Of a DNA stretch of 64,000 nucleotides, positions 34,767 through 43,699 are shown one piece after another. The DNA comes from Streptomyces sp. NA04227. Its GTDB lineage: Bacteria; Actinomycetota; Actinomycetes; Streptomycetales; Streptomycetaceae. Position numbers and translations under genes: made by a program. Positions within the stretch are counted from its first letter, which is position 1; each line of letters begins with the position of its first letter. The stretch is from NCBI RefSeq assembly GCF_013364195.1, contig NZ_CP054918.1, positions 3,895,001 through 3,959,000 of the forward strand. Reading direction: 5' to 3'. A model generated the notes under the pieces. The model was not told the origin of the DNA. It did no database searches and worked only from the letters and a program-made list of their open reading frames with translations.

Positions 34767-35138
34767 TCAGTCGCTGATGTCAGAAGACTGCTTGCCGAGC
34801 TTGCTGTAGTAGTCGCGGCAGAACGTCACAAGGTCCTCCGCATGTAGCGCACCGTACTCCTCGGGTGTTGTCTGATCGACAGCCTGAATGACGTGGTGAG
34901 CTGACGTCGAGCGATAGCCCATCGCGCTGTCCTTCTCAGATATCTCCACAGCCCAGTACTTCACCAACGTCGGCGACTCCTGGAAGCTGCTGTACGTGAT
35001 CGTGTCGCGAAGATCCCAGTCCTTGATCACGACATTCAGCCCCTCAGCGAGTGCCTCGCGGGCGTAGTCGATGGCAGCGTCGAGGCTCAAGCTGTAGAAG
35101 GTCAGAGGGCGGCCATTGGGCTCGCGCGGGATAGCCAT
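34767..35138 (-). CDS. Hypothetical protein, 123 residues
   Basis: ATG 35138. Composition and codon use look like a real protein ('LSLDAAIDYAREALAEGLNVVIKDWDLRDTITYSSFQESPTLVKYWAVEISEKD'), moderately acidic, with no membrane segment and no motif I recognise. GC content is lower than in surrounding genes, in keeping with mobile-element cargo. It lies between two att-like repeats. Function unknown. Confidence 0.6.
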   Translation of the reverse strand: MAIPREPNGRPLTFYSLSLDAAIDYAREALAEGLNVVIKDWDLRDTITYSSFQESPTLVKYWAVEISEKDSAMGYRSTSAHHVIQAVDQTTPEEYGALHAEDLVTFCRDYYSKLGKQSSDISD

Positions 35139-35469
35139 CCCTGCACCCTATGGGCTCTCCGAGGTCGACGAAGCGGCTTTGGATTGGAGCTGCTTTGGGG
35201 CAAGTGATCGCAGAAGACAGCTTCCGTCCCGTGTCACACACCGTGGAACAGGCGTGGTTCAGGGCGTCCAGGTGGAGCGCGCCACTGTACGAGCCCTGGG
35301 CCGCGTCTGTTCGGCTCTGCCTGGGTCTCAGGTACACGGGAGGACGCTGTCTCCACCTCAACCACTCCACGACCGGCACCCGGCAACGGAGCCACGTCCA
35401 TCCCGGCGTCCCGGCCCCCGCCGGAGGCATCAGCTTGTGCCCGCGGATGCTTCGATCTGCTCGTCGGGT

Positions 35470-35886
35470 TCACCCGAGACTTTCCAGGCCCAGTTTCGCG
35501 AGGCGTGACCGGATAGCGCTGGGCTTGCGGCCGAACTGCTTCCCAAGGGCTTCTACATCCCGGTGTCCTTGTTGGTAGAGGGCGAGGAGTTGAGCGTCAT
35601 CGTTGCCGGTCCAGGACTGGCCCATCTTGGGGTACCGAGCACGGAGTTCTTCCGGCGATTCACGCTTCTTGCTGGGGTCGGCCTCAGGGTGTACAGACTC
35701 GATGATGTCGAGCGGGAAGTGCCCGACTTCGGTACCTGTGAGCCAGAGCGTGAGGTGATCGTCAGCGAAGGTGAGCCGGTCAGCGTAGATGGTCACTGCT
35801 CGGCGGAGTATATCGCTGTCGTTTGGGTCCTGGTGGTAGTCGCTGAACGTGAGGCGGAAGGCTGTGCGCGTTGCGGAGGTCCCCAT
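35470..35886 (-). CDS. Hypothetical protein with C-terminal HTH-like segment
   Basis: 138 residues from ATG 35886; no clear ribosome-binding site, and the frame stays open upstream to 36417. The first half is beta-rich ('AVTIYADRLTFADDHLTLWLTGTEVGHFPLDIIESVHPE'). The C-terminus 'QLLALYQQGHRDVEALGKQFGRKPSAIRSRLAKLGL' resembles the small HTH found at the end of several phage and mobile-element proteins. Relatively low GC. Function unknown. Confidence 0.55.
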   Translation of the reverse strand: MGTSATRTAFRLTFSDYHQDPNDSDILRRAVTIYADRLTFADDHLTLWLTGTEVGHFPLDIIESVHPEADPSKKRESPEELRARYPKMGQSWTGNDDAQLLALYQQGHRDVEALGKQFGRKPSAIRSRLAKLGLESLG

Positions 35887-36086
35887 AGGAAAAGCCTGCC
35901 CGTGGCTTCGACTGAGTGGAAGATCGTTTCTTGCCTGCCCGCTGCGCGTAGCGCGCCGCCGGGCGGGGCCGCTGCTGGCGAAGACACAGCGGCGGCCCCG
36001 CCGACGGCGGCGCGCACCCGTGCCGTGCGCGGGCCTTGATGAGGTTGAGAGACCTGTAACAGCTCGGTCGGCCACAGGGCTTGGCC

Positions 36087-36417
36087 TGGTCTGCCTGATG
36101 AACGTCGTCAGGGATGGCTGGCTGATCATGAACCCCTGGTCCGGATAGATCATGAGCCGTGCAGTTGCGCCGACGAGCATGTCGATCACAAGGCGGGCGC
36201 CTTGGAGGGAGTCGACGTACTTCGCGAAGGTCATCGGTGTGGATGCACTGACCACCTCCCCTTCCGGCCACAGCTTCCGCGCCGTCGCGTACGCTCTCCG
36301 CTCCTTGCTCACCAGTAGGACGGAGGAGACCTCGACCCTCGCCCCTTCCAACACACCCTTCGAGAAGCGGATGTCCGGTACAGCCAGATCAGCATGACGA
36401 TAGACGTCTACACGCAC
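36087..36417 (-). pseudogene. Possible remnant coding segment upstream of the HTH-like protein
   Basis: The same minus-strand frame is open here, and one stretch reads protein-like ('VSSVLLVSKERRAYATARKLWPEGEVVSASTPMTFAKYVDSLQGARLVIDMLVGATARLMIYPDQGFMISQPSL'). It then turns into Arg-rich, shadow-like sequence before the next gene. Its 5' end runs into the integrase remnant on the other strand. It looks like a broken or truncated gene; family not recognised. Confidence 0.35.
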
Positions 36418-36489
36418 GTGGTAGGCGACAACGAGCGGGAAGCAGTCGGCATGCTCGCCGAGCTTTTGGAAGATCCACTCATCGGTTGA
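36379..36489 (+). pseudogene. Tyrosine recombinase (integrase) C-terminal remnant
   Basis: Only the last 36 residues survive, starting 'YSQISMTIDVYTHV' and ending at TGA 36489. This matches the catalytic Tyr segment (HSQISMTxDxYTHV) of site-specific integrases, with the nucleophile Tyr in VYTHV. No in-frame remainder lies upstream. It is followed by a strong terminator (36507) and then the att-like copy at 36548, the normal order for an element's int gene and attachment site. Confidence 0.8.
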
Positions 36490-36506
36490 TGTCAGCCGTA
36501 GATGTC

Positions 36507-36541
36507 AAAGACCCCCAGGGAAGATCACCTGGGGGTCTTTT
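36507..36541 (+). terminator. Terminator hairpin after the integrase remnant
   Basis: A 13-14-bp stem (AAAGACCCCCAGG with its complement) and a short loop, ending in TCTTTT. Confidence 0.85.
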
Positions 36542-36547
36542 GGCTGG

Positions 36548-36589
36548 TGGGGCTAACAGGATTTGAACCTGTGGCCTCATCCTTATCAG
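36548..36589. repeat. att-like copy 2: 42-bp tRNA-Ile 3' fragment
   Basis: A perfect 42-base match to the 3' part of tRNA-Ile (47703 onward), from the discriminator base to the anticodon stem, in direct orientation. It sits just behind the integrase remnant and its terminator. The sequence diverges beyond 36589. Confidence 0.88.
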
Positions 36590-36739
36590 AGATGGTGGCT
36601 TGCTCACTTGTGAGCACAAAGCCCAGCTCAGGCTGACGAATGGACTCTCTGAAAGATCGTTTGGGAGAATCTCGGGAGAACTACTGGGCTTCTGGGGGCC
36701 TGAGACCGCCGGGCGGGTTCCTATACCGTGACGCCCCAC

Positions 36740-37011
36740 GGCTCACCTCCACTCGCGCAGAGACCACGCGCCGGAGTTCCAGTGGCGGAAGCTCGTGCGG
36801 GGTTCACCTCCGCTCGCGCGGAGACCACCTCGGCCCCGGCAGCACGTTCACCGCCACCGGCGGTTCACCTCCGCTCGCGCGGAGACCACACTACTGCGGT
36901 GGCGAGCGCGGTGATCAGCAGCGGTTCACCTCCGCTCGCGCGGAGACCACGACCCGCCCGCTGTCGCGGTCGACGATCTGGCCGGTTCACCTCCGCTCGC
37001 GCGGAGACCAC
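36740..37011 (-). CRISPR. Type I-E CRISPR array 1 (5 repeats, 4 spacers)
   Basis: 28-29-bp repeats start at 36740, 36801, 36862, 36923 and 36984, exactly 61 bases apart, with 32-33-bp spacers. On the crRNA (minus) strand the repeat begins GTGGTCTCCGCGCGAGCGGA and ends GGTGAACC. The leftmost copy (36740) is degenerate at three positions, marking the trailer end, so transcription runs leftward from the cas2 side. Only 18 bases separate the first repeat from the cas2 stop, leaving no room for a normal leader. Confidence 0.97.
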
Positions 37012-37029
37012 ACTTCCTGACCTGCACCG

Positions 37030-37341
37030 TTAGAGCGGCATTGCCAGTTCTTGACTCTGTCTGCTGAAGGCGATCAAGGTAAGGCCGTCGAAGTCGACAG
37101 GGGTCCGACGTTGTGGGCCCGCCGTGCGGATCTCGAAGCCCTGTTCATTGTCGGCCGGATAGGCGAGGACGGCGGCGCCCTGGTCCGCGCAGTTCGTGAG
37201 CGACTGCCAGAGTTCGTCGCGCACTCGGGCCGAGACGGTACCGACGTAGAGCTCGGGGGTGACTTCGAGGAGCCAGCGGGTGAGGGCGCCTCGAAGGTGA
37301 TCCGGGACGGCGGTTGCCGAGATGACGATCATGGAGGCCAT
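37030..37341 (-). CDS. cas2: CRISPR-associated endonuclease Cas2 (type I-E)
   Basis: 103 residues. The CasB/Cas2e-type start 'SMIVISATAVPDHLRGALTRWLLEVTPELYVGTVSARVRDELW' and 'GFEIRTAG' are typical of the I-E family. With Cas1 it forms the spacer-integration complex. Last gene of the cas operon, 27 bases after cas1. Array 1 follows almost immediately. Confidence 0.95.
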   Translation of the reverse strand: MASMIVISATAVPDHLRGALTRWLLEVTPELYVGTVSARVRDELWQSLTNCADQGAAVLAYPADNEQGFEIRTAGPQRRTPVDFDGLTLIAFSRQSQELAMPL

Positions 37342-37368
37342 GGGGCGGGTCCTTCTCGGGGTGGGTGT

Positions 37369-38337
37369 TCAGCCGTCCGTTGAGTGGTTCGTGCCGCCGG
37401 GGACGGCTCCGGTGACCGGGTCCCAGAGGTCGACGAGTTCCTCTTCCGGGTCGGGGGCCTCACGTTCGCTGCCAGGGTCCAGGAGGTCCTGAATGTCGTG
37501 GACGATCCGCGGGAGGAGCCGGAAGAGACGCAGACCGTCGCGGAAGGACCGGCGAGCCTGAGCTTCGGGGTTGGGGGAGTCGTGGAGGGAAAAGGCGAGC
37601 GGGATGGTGAGTTCGGCCTTGTAGAGGTCGGCCACGTCGTAGAGGAGGGCTTGTTGATTGCCCTGGTGGACGAAGCCGAGGGCAGGGGACATGCCCAGCG
37701 AGTGGATGGCGGCGTGGACGATGCCGTAGAGGCAGGTGTTGGCGGAGGACAGCGCCAGGTTGACGGGGTCCTGGGTGTCCCACTGCGCGGGGTTGTAGGC
37801 GCGCCGGAAGCGGCCGATCTTGTACTGCTGCGCGAGTAGCTTGTACAGCGCTTTGAGACGCTGGCCTTCCATGCCTCGCAATTGCTGGAGTGTGGTGCCG
37901 GGCGGGACGGTTCCGGCGCCGAAGCGCTTCTCGTACATGGCCGTGGCGATGCGCAGGCGATGTGTGTCGTCCGCCCAAGCTCGGGCCTGGCGTTCGAGCC
38001 AGGTCGTACTCAAGGACGCGGGCTGAGTGGCGGCGTAGCAGCGCACTCCCCCGGAGCCGGTGACCAGCACCGTGGTGCCGTGGCGGGCCAGCGTGGTGAG
38101 CGCTGGGGCGGTGATGGAGGTACCGGGTCCGAGGAGTACGCAGGAGAGGGCGGCGGTGGGCAGGTAGACGGTCTGGCGGCCGTGGAGTTCGCTGCCGACC
38201 TCGGCCAGCACACCTGTGTCGTCCTGGAGCACGCGGACGATGTCGAGGTAGACGAAGGACAGGGAGTCGGCGACGCGCGGCAGCATGGCGACGGTCGGTG
38301 CGGCGAGTTTGCGGCGCGCCTGCGCGGGTGTGGTCAT
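37369..38337 (-). CDS. cas1: CRISPR integrase Cas1 (type I-E)
   Basis: 322 residues from the ATG that overlaps the cas6e stop (ATGA). The key metal ligands lie in the family segments 'GMEGQRLKALYKLLAQQY' (Glu), 'LGFVHQGNQQALLYDVADLYK' (His and Asp) and the C-terminal helical domain. The catalytic half of the adaptation complex. A poorly conserved acidic tail of about 25 residues ends the protein. Confidence 0.97.
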   Translation of the reverse strand: MTTPAQARRKLAAPTVAMLPRVADSLSFVYLDIVRVLQDDTGVLAEVGSELHGRQTVYLPTAALSCVLLGPGTSITAPALTTLARHGTTVLVTGSGGVRCYAATQPASLSTTWLERQARAWADDTHRLRIATAMYEKRFGAGTVPPGTTLQQLRGMEGQRLKALYKLLAQQYKIGRFRRAYNPAQWDTQDPVNLALSSANTCLYGIVHAAIHSLGMSPALGFVHQGNQQALLYDVADLYKAELTIPLAFSLHDSPNPEAQARRSFRDGLRLFRLLPRIVHDIQDLLDPGSEREAPDPEEELVDLWDPVTGAVPGGTNHSTDG

Positions 38338-39002
38338 GCGTCCGCCGCGGTGCGTTGGGGGGCGAGGGTGAGCAGGCCGCAGCCGTAGGCCTTGCCACGC
38401 CCGATTCCCGCGGTGAGCTTGGTACGCAGTTGGTCGGGGTCGACGATCACGGCGACGCCGTCGAAGCGGGTACGGGCGTGCCTGATGCGTTGCCGGTCTT
38501 CCTGCCCGCCTCTGGTGCCGGTTGCGGCGTCGAGCGGCTGGGAGTGCAGCGAGAGCACCTTCAACCCGGCTGCGTCCGCCTGGCGTTGCCACCACTCGTC
38601 GGCGTCGGCACCGTGCAGGGCGACGACCTCGGGCAGTTTGTACAGGGCGCGCGTAGTGGCACCGGGCTTGCGTACCGGACTGGCCGTGCAGCGGTAGCGG
38701 ATCTCCAGGCCACTACGCAGCAGGCCCAGCAGCGGGTCGAGGGGCCGGGTGGCGGTCTGGCCGTACCCCTCGGGAAGCTTGGCCAGTTCGGGCTGGTGGG
38801 CAGACTGCAACAGGATCACGGGCCCGGAGCGGGCGTCGTCGATGCGGTGCAGAAGGCCGAGGGACTGGCGGGGGCCGGGCCCGAGGTGGTCGGGGAAAAG
38901 GCTCATGATGCGGCGGTGCAGACCTACGGCGTCGCCGAGGTCACGGCGCGCTTCGCGGGATCGCGGATCAGGCACGATGCGGGTCAACCACAGAGACGTC
39001 AT
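38334..39002 (-). CDS. cas6e: CRISPR RNA endonuclease Cas6e (CasE)
   Basis: 222 residues from ATG 39002, overlapping the cas5e stop. 'SLWLTRIVPDPRSREARRDLGDAVGLHRRIMSLFPD' holds the His typical of the active site (about residue 27). The end 'GIGRGKAYGCGLLTLAP' is the Gly-rich RNA-binding loop of RAMP proteins. It cleaves pre-crRNA within the repeat and stays bound to the 3' hairpin in Cascade. Confidence 0.96.
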   Translation of the reverse strand: MTSLWLTRIVPDPRSREARRDLGDAVGLHRRIMSLFPDHLGPGPRQSLGLLHRIDDARSGPVILLQSAHQPELAKLPEGYGQTATRPLDPLLGLLRSGLEIRYRCTASPVRKPGATTRALYKLPEVVALHGADADEWWQRQADAAGLKVLSLHSQPLDAATGTRGGQEDRQRIRHARTRFDGVAVIVDPDQLRTKLTAGIGRGKAYGCGLLTLAPQRTAADA

Positions 39003-39868
39003 CGGCGGGCTCCGTCGGGGGCGGTCAGGGCGCGGTATGCCGCGAGGCGGTGGAGGTGGTCGATTCCGTGCCCCGCCCACTGATGACGCGGTGGCGTGTA
39101 CGTACGACGGAAGACGGGGCGCGAGTGGTGGCTCCTGCTCCGAGGGTGGAAGGAGGCGGGCTCGTCGTTGAGTTGCCCGGTCGCTTGTGCGGCCTCCGCA
39201 GGGTCGGACGGGTTCAACTCGGCCGGGAGAGGCAGTCGGTCGAGCGGCCGGTCGCCGATGAGTTCCACCTGGGGTGCCGGGGCCCCTTCGCGTGGTGGAG
39301 GCGCGGCGAGCGGCAGGTGGATCAGGTGGTGCAGGGGTTCGTCGAAGACATCGATCAGGACGGGTCCGGCGGGCGGGCAGGACCGGCGGCCCAGGTAGAG
39401 CGGCCAGCGCGGGGACGCGAGGGCGGCGGCGCAGGTGGCGAGGAGACCGGGCGGGGTGTCCGGCCCGGGGGTGACGGCGGCGGTGAAGGCGGCGTCGGCG
39501 AGGTAGTAGCGGTGGGAGAGGAGGGTGCCGGTGTCGCCGGGACGCTTCCTGCCCTGGGCAGTGGTGACCGTCTTCGCCGCTGGGAGCCCGCCTCCCACGG
39601 TGTGCAGGTCACGTAGGAGTACGCCTCCTCGGTCCGTGCGAACGGTCAGGCTCAAGGTGACGAGGTCGGTGACCGGCTCCTGACGTGCGCGGCCGAGGGC
39701 GGCGGCCAGCAGGCCGACGATGCCGGAGCGGGTGGGGTGCGGAGCTGTGTCGCGTTGGTTGAAGTGGCTGTGCCTGCCCCAGGACTGCAGCGGGCCCGCC
39801 AAGTGAAGCAGCAGGCCCGAAGCGGGAGCCGTGGCGTCGGCGCCCGCATCGATGTAGGAGGGGGTCAC
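38999..39868 (-). CDS. cas5e: Cascade subunit Cas5e (CasD)
   Basis: 289 residues, starting at GTG 39868, which overlaps the cas7e stop (GTGA). The N-terminus 'LLLHLAGPLQSWGRHSHFNQRDTAPHPTRSGIVGLLAAALG' is diagnostic for Cas5e. It is longer than the E. coli protein (224), with extra Pro-rich sequence at the C-terminus. It caps the crRNA 5' handle in Cascade. Confidence 0.96.
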   Translation of the reverse strand: MTPSYIDAGADATAPASGLLLHLAGPLQSWGRHSHFNQRDTAPHPTRSGIVGLLAAALGRARQEPVTDLVTLSLTVRTDRGGVLLRDLHTVGGGLPAAKTVTTAQGRKRPGDTGTLLSHRYYLADAAFTAAVTPGPDTPPGLLATCAAALASPRWPLYLGRRSCPPAGPVLIDVFDEPLHHLIHLPLAAPPPREGAPAPQVELIGDRPLDRLPLPAELNPSDPAEAAQATGQLNDEPASFHPRSRSHHSRPVFRRTYTPPRHQWAGHGIDHLHRLAAYRALTAPDGARR

Positions 39869-41046
39869 GCCGCGGCCTCCTTCTCGAAGGCGCGGTTCGC
39901 CGCAGCGGTGACCAGCTTGTCGACGGAGGTGTGCCGCTCGCCGAGTCCGGCGTGGTCCTTGGCGTCGAGGCCCGCCCAACCCGCCAGGAGAATGCCGTCC
40001 TTGCCCATGAACTCGTTGACGGCCTCGGCGTACTCGGCGAGGGCATCACGGGAAGCGGCGGCGAACCCGCCGTCAGCGGCCATGCGTACGGGCTTCTCGA
40101 AGGCCGCCGCCAGGGAGAGGGGGCGGTCGGCGCGGACAGTGACGTGGACCAGGTCCGGCGGAGTGTTCGGGGCGGTGGAGTTCTTCTTCGCCTGCGGCAG
40201 GGAGCGTACGAACGACTGTACGAACGCCTCGGCCAACTCCCGGACCGCTGCCATGTCGCCACCGAGATTGGCGGCGAGTTCGGCCAGGTCGAGGGTGGCG
40301 TAGCGGTAGAACGTGCCGGCGCTGAACTCGGCGTGGCCCATGTGGCCGCTGCCGGTGGCGTCCTTCCACTGGTCGGTGACGTCGTCGACGGCGGAGAAGT
40401 AGTCGATCTCGATGTCGGTGGGGTGGGTGGTCATGGCGTGAGCGACCTGGACCGCGCCGTCGACACCGGCATCGTCCACCTCGGCGAGCATGCGACCGAA
40501 GGTGTTGATCACACCGTTGCGGGAGCGCAGGACAGCCTTCACACGATCGCTGTGATCCTTGAGGGCACTCTTGTCCGTGGACTTGGTGATGTCCTTGGCC
40601 TTCTCGATCTCCGTGCGGAACTCCTCAGCGATGTCGGCGAGTTCGGATGCAGCGGTCTCTGGCACGTAGACCAAGGCGTTCTGCAGGACGACGTTCGGAA
40701 GGGCCTTCTTGTCCTTCTCCTCCAGCTCGAACTTGATCCCGGCAGCGGCCGCCAGGTGCGCCCCCGCCCTGGCAGCGAGATCGGCGTCCCAGCCTCGCTC
40801 CTCGGTCAGCAGTCGGGCCACCCGCTCGGCGATACGACGGGTGCGCAGCGCGCTCTGCCCGGTGCGCAGCTCGAAGTCCTGGCGCACGGCGCGCTTCCAG
40901 CACTGGCTGGAGACCCGGGTGCGCAGAACGCCACCGAACTGGACGGTTTTCACCGAGTTCGTGTCATCGCGGTTGAGGTTCGCGAACGGGACGGTCTGCA
41001 GCAAGTGGACGCAGATGAAGCGGGCGGGGAGGGCGGTGGTCGGCAT
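39865..41046 (-). CDS. cas7e: Cascade backbone subunit Cas7e (CasC)
   Basis: 393 residues. 'VHLLQTVPFANLNRDDTNSVKTVQFGGVLRTRVSSQCWKRAVR' is the Cas7e signature. Several copies polymerise along the crRNA. ATG 41046 has GGAG upstream. A 115-bp gap to cse2 is the largest inside the Cascade genes and may contain an internal promoter or processing site. Confidence 0.97.
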   Translation of the reverse strand: MPTTALPARFICVHLLQTVPFANLNRDDTNSVKTVQFGGVLRTRVSSQCWKRAVRQDFELRTGQSALRTRRIAERVARLLTEERGWDADLAARAGAHLAAAAGIKFELEEKDKKALPNVVLQNALVYVPETAASELADIAEEFRTEIEKAKDITKSTDKSALKDHSDRVKAVLRSRNGVINTFGRMLAEVDDAGVDGAVQVAHAMTTHPTDIEIDYFSAVDDVTDQWKDATGSGHMGHAEFSAGTFYRYATLDLAELAANLGGDMAAVRELAEAFVQSFVRSLPQAKKNSTAPNTPPDLVHVTVRADRPLSLAAAFEKPVRMAADGGFAAASRDALAEYAEAVNEFMGKDGILLAGWAGLDAKDHAGLGERHTSVDKLVTAAANRAFEKEAAA

Positions 41047-41161
41047 GTCTGCTCCAAGATCGGTTGTTTGTGGGAAGGCGTCGCCTCACGGGAGGCCCGA
41101 TGCGCTCCTGCGGCTCGTGGTGGACAGCGGGGTCGCCGAGCCGTGGTCTTGCTCTGTCCTG

Positions 41162-41905
41162 TCAGACGGCGTTCTGCGACACGTCCGCGCTGTCCGCGGT
41201 GGCCTTGGCGTCCGCGCCGTCGGCACGGCGGCGGTCCTCTTCCTGCAGAGCCCGGTAGAAGTCCTGGAGCCAGCGTCGAGTGATCCGGCCGGAGTCACGA
41301 GGCCAGTCGACGAGGTCCTGCAGCAGCCGTGCGAAGTCGATGGGGACGTTCAAGGACCGCAGGTAGCGCACTGATGCGGGGAGGTGGCGATGCAGGCCGG
41401 TGATCTGCTGCTTGCACAGAATGTTCAACCGGCTCTCCGCGGTACCTCGGCGCATCTGGCGCTCTCTGCCCGGGCCTGCGACGACGGCGGCCGCGAACGC
41501 GGCGCCGAGGCTGGTGCCGTAGTCGGGTCGCACTGCCCCGGCAGCGCTCTCCTCGGTTCCAGGCTCCGCGGTCGGGTCGTCGGCGGCGGTGCTCCCGGTG
41601 TCCTCGACCTGGGGCGCCTGCTGCCTGCGCGCTTGCTCGGCGATCACGGCCGCGACCGCGTAATAGGCACGCTGCGAGCTGTCGTTGGCGGCAGTCGGCA
41701 CGAGGTGGGCGATGACCTGGTGCATGCGCGGCACGGAGTCCAAGTCCTTGCCGACACCTGAGCGCAGCGCACTGCGGGCTCCCGGGTCGGTCTGGCAACG
41801 GCGGCTCACTGCCTCGACGAACCGGTCGTAGCTCGTGAGCCGGCCTGTACGTGGGCTCCGAGGAGCGGACACTGCCGCCTGCGTGACGGTGCTTTCGAGG
41901 GTCAC
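41162..41905 (-). CDS. cse2: Cascade small subunit Cse2 (CasB)
   Basis: 247 residues, starting at GTG 41905 in a GTGA overlap with the cas8e stop. An all-helical protein with the Cse2 pattern ('DSVPRMHQVIAHLVPTAANDSSQRAYYAVAAVIAEQAR' and 'SRLNILCKQQITGLHRHLPASVRYLRSLNVPIDFARLLQDLVDWPRDSGRITRRWLQDFY'). The middle section contains an Asp/Glu-rich insertion. It stabilises the target-strand side of Cascade. Confidence 0.94.
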   Translation of the reverse strand: MTLESTVTQAAVSAPRSPRTGRLTSYDRFVEAVSRRCQTDPGARSALRSGVGKDLDSVPRMHQVIAHLVPTAANDSSQRAYYAVAAVIAEQARRQQAPQVEDTGSTAADDPTAEPGTEESAAGAVRPDYGTSLGAAFAAAVVAGPGRERQMRRGTAESRLNILCKQQITGLHRHLPASVRYLRSLNVPIDFARLLQDLVDWPRDSGRITRRWLQDFYRALQEEDRRRADGADAKATADSADVSQNAV

Positions 41906-43503
41906 GGTGTGGGCTCCTTCGTCTTGGATGCACGCGCGGCGGACGCAGCACGACGGTCACCGAACAGGTCGATACGGGCTTCCTCCACCGCCTTTGCGCC
42001 GCGCTGCGTGCCCGCGACCTGACTGGTGACCTCGTCGAAAGAGGTCAGCGCGAGGCGCAGAAAGGCGGCGCGCGCGGCCGGGACGTCCAAGCCGCCGTCC
42101 GGGGCGGTGCCCGTGCGGTCCAGCCGGGCGAAGCGAAGCCAGAACTCCCGCTCGGCTCCGGGCCAGTAGCGGGCTGCGCCGCTCTCCGGCCAGGCGTCCG
42201 CGGAGTCCTTGGGATCGTTCACATAGGTACGCCAGGCGCGGCGCAGGGCGCGGTCCAAGCGCTGACCGAAGCGTTCACCGAGGACGCGGAGCTGACCGAC
42301 CGCGGGGCGGCTCGTGGCCGCGCGCCGTTCCAGGTGTCCCAGGAGGGGCGGGGTGGCGGCATCGACGAACTGGATGTCCTTGGCTTGACTGTCCTGCTCG
42401 AACCCGAGGGCTCTGACACGAAGGTCTTCAGAGATCTCCTGAGCCCAGTCGAAGACGGCGGGACGGCGGGGCCGGGCCTGGCCGGGCGGATCGGCGAGCA
42501 GCAATGCGTCGAGGTCCCGCCAGAGCGCGCGGGAGGAGACTGCGTGCCGGGGGTAGGGGTTGCCGGCCTGGCTGATCTGCCAGATCAGGTAGTCGTCGTC
42601 GGGGCGGGCGGTACGGCCTGTGCGGTAGCCCCAGGTGATGTAGGCGTCCGCGACGCGGGAGGCATCGTCCGGATCGGGTACAAGGAGCAGGGCGTGCACG
42701 CCCTGCCCAGTCAGCTTCGAGCACGGGCCCGTGGCGGCGGGGGGCGGCCCTTCAGGATCCGACAGCGCTTCCTGCTCCCACGGGCACAGGTCCTGGTCAC
42801 GGCGTACGTGCTGCTGCGGAGGAACGAGTCCCGCGAGAAGCGTCTCGAAGAGCGTGGCACCTTCGGGGTGGTAGGAGAGGGTTCCGCGCAGCGGCCCTCC
42901 CGTCGCATTGGACGTCTTGGTGCCATTGACGGTGCGCGCGCTGCATTTTCCGGACGGACCGTAGAAGAGCCAGGTGAGCAGACTGAGCACGGCATCCGAT
43001 GCGCTCGGCAGATCCGGGCGCGCGTCGACCGCGTGCGTGAACCAGGAGTGGTTGTTGCCGGCCGGACGGGTCACGATCAGCTTGTTGACCCCGGCGGTGC
43101 CTGCGGCGTCGCACTCCTCGGTCAGTCGGGGGTCCTGCATCCACGGTCGGCCACCGGGGTCGAACAAGAAGAATCTGTCGTGGTGGCGAGTGCAGTAGGT
43201 GTCGATCCCCTCCGACGGCAGACGTCCCGCTTCAAGGATGCGGTCGCGGCGCAGGAGCCATTCATCAGGGCCGTCGGGAGCTTCGTCCAGGCCGGTCGCC
43301 CGAGCCGTAAGGGCGTAGAGGATCCGCAGGAGCGCAGAGTGGGCGGGCGGGACGGCCACGGTCAGAGTCTCGATCTCGTGCGCGTGCCGTAACAGCAGTC
43401 TCAGGCCCACCTCGCCGTCCGGGCCAGTGCCCAAGGGTGGAGCACTGCCCGGCTTCCACCGCACCGGGAAGAGCGGCTCGTCGAGCAAGTTCGTCAGAGG
43501 CAT
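41902..43503 (-). CDS. cas8e: Cascade large subunit Cas8e (Cse1/CasA)
   Basis: 533 residues. The start 'NLLDEPLFPVRW' and the central 'LLTWLFYGPSGKCSARTVNGTK' with flanking Gly-rich loops match Cas8e, which recognises the PAM and recruits Cas3. ATG 43503. It begins 197 bases after cas3, enough for a separate promoter for the Cascade genes. Confidence 0.94.
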   Translation of the reverse strand: MPLTNLLDEPLFPVRWKPGSAPPLGTGPDGEVGLRLLLRHAHEIETLTVAVPPAHSALLRILYALTARATGLDEAPDGPDEWLLRRDRILEAGRLPSEGIDTYCTRHHDRFFLFDPGGRPWMQDPRLTEECDAAGTAGVNKLIVTRPAGNNHSWFTHAVDARPDLPSASDAVLSLLTWLFYGPSGKCSARTVNGTKTSNATGGPLRGTLSYHPEGATLFETLLAGLVPPQQHVRRDQDLCPWEQEALSDPEGPPPAATGPCSKLTGQGVHALLLVPDPDDASRVADAYITWGYRTGRTARPDDDYLIWQISQAGNPYPRHAVSSRALWRDLDALLLADPPGQARPRRPAVFDWAQEISEDLRVRALGFEQDSQAKDIQFVDAATPPLLGHLERRAATSRPAVGQLRVLGERFGQRLDRALRRAWRTYVNDPKDSADAWPESGAARYWPGAEREFWLRFARLDRTGTAPDGGLDVPAARAAFLRLALTSFDEVTSQVAGTQRGAKAVEEARIDLFGDRRAASAARASKTKEPTP

Positions 43504-43699
43504 GACTCTCCCAGGGCAGGGGGAAGTGACGATTTCGTAGGAGCGGAGCGAGACAGTGCCGCGCGGTCTTCGCGCTCTGCTTGTGTGCCGCTACCGCTGC
43601 GTCGCGCACCACAGAACGGGCTGCAACTCCCGTACCTGTCAGCGGAGTTGAAAGGTAGCGAAGACGCCAGAAGATTGTGAGGATTCTCGGGATATCGAG

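Noticed and set aside
32466..34847. 793-codon open frame on the plus strand
   Set aside because: It runs antisense through the methyltransferase and serine hydrolase genes and shows no domain; the minus-strand genes have clear motifs.
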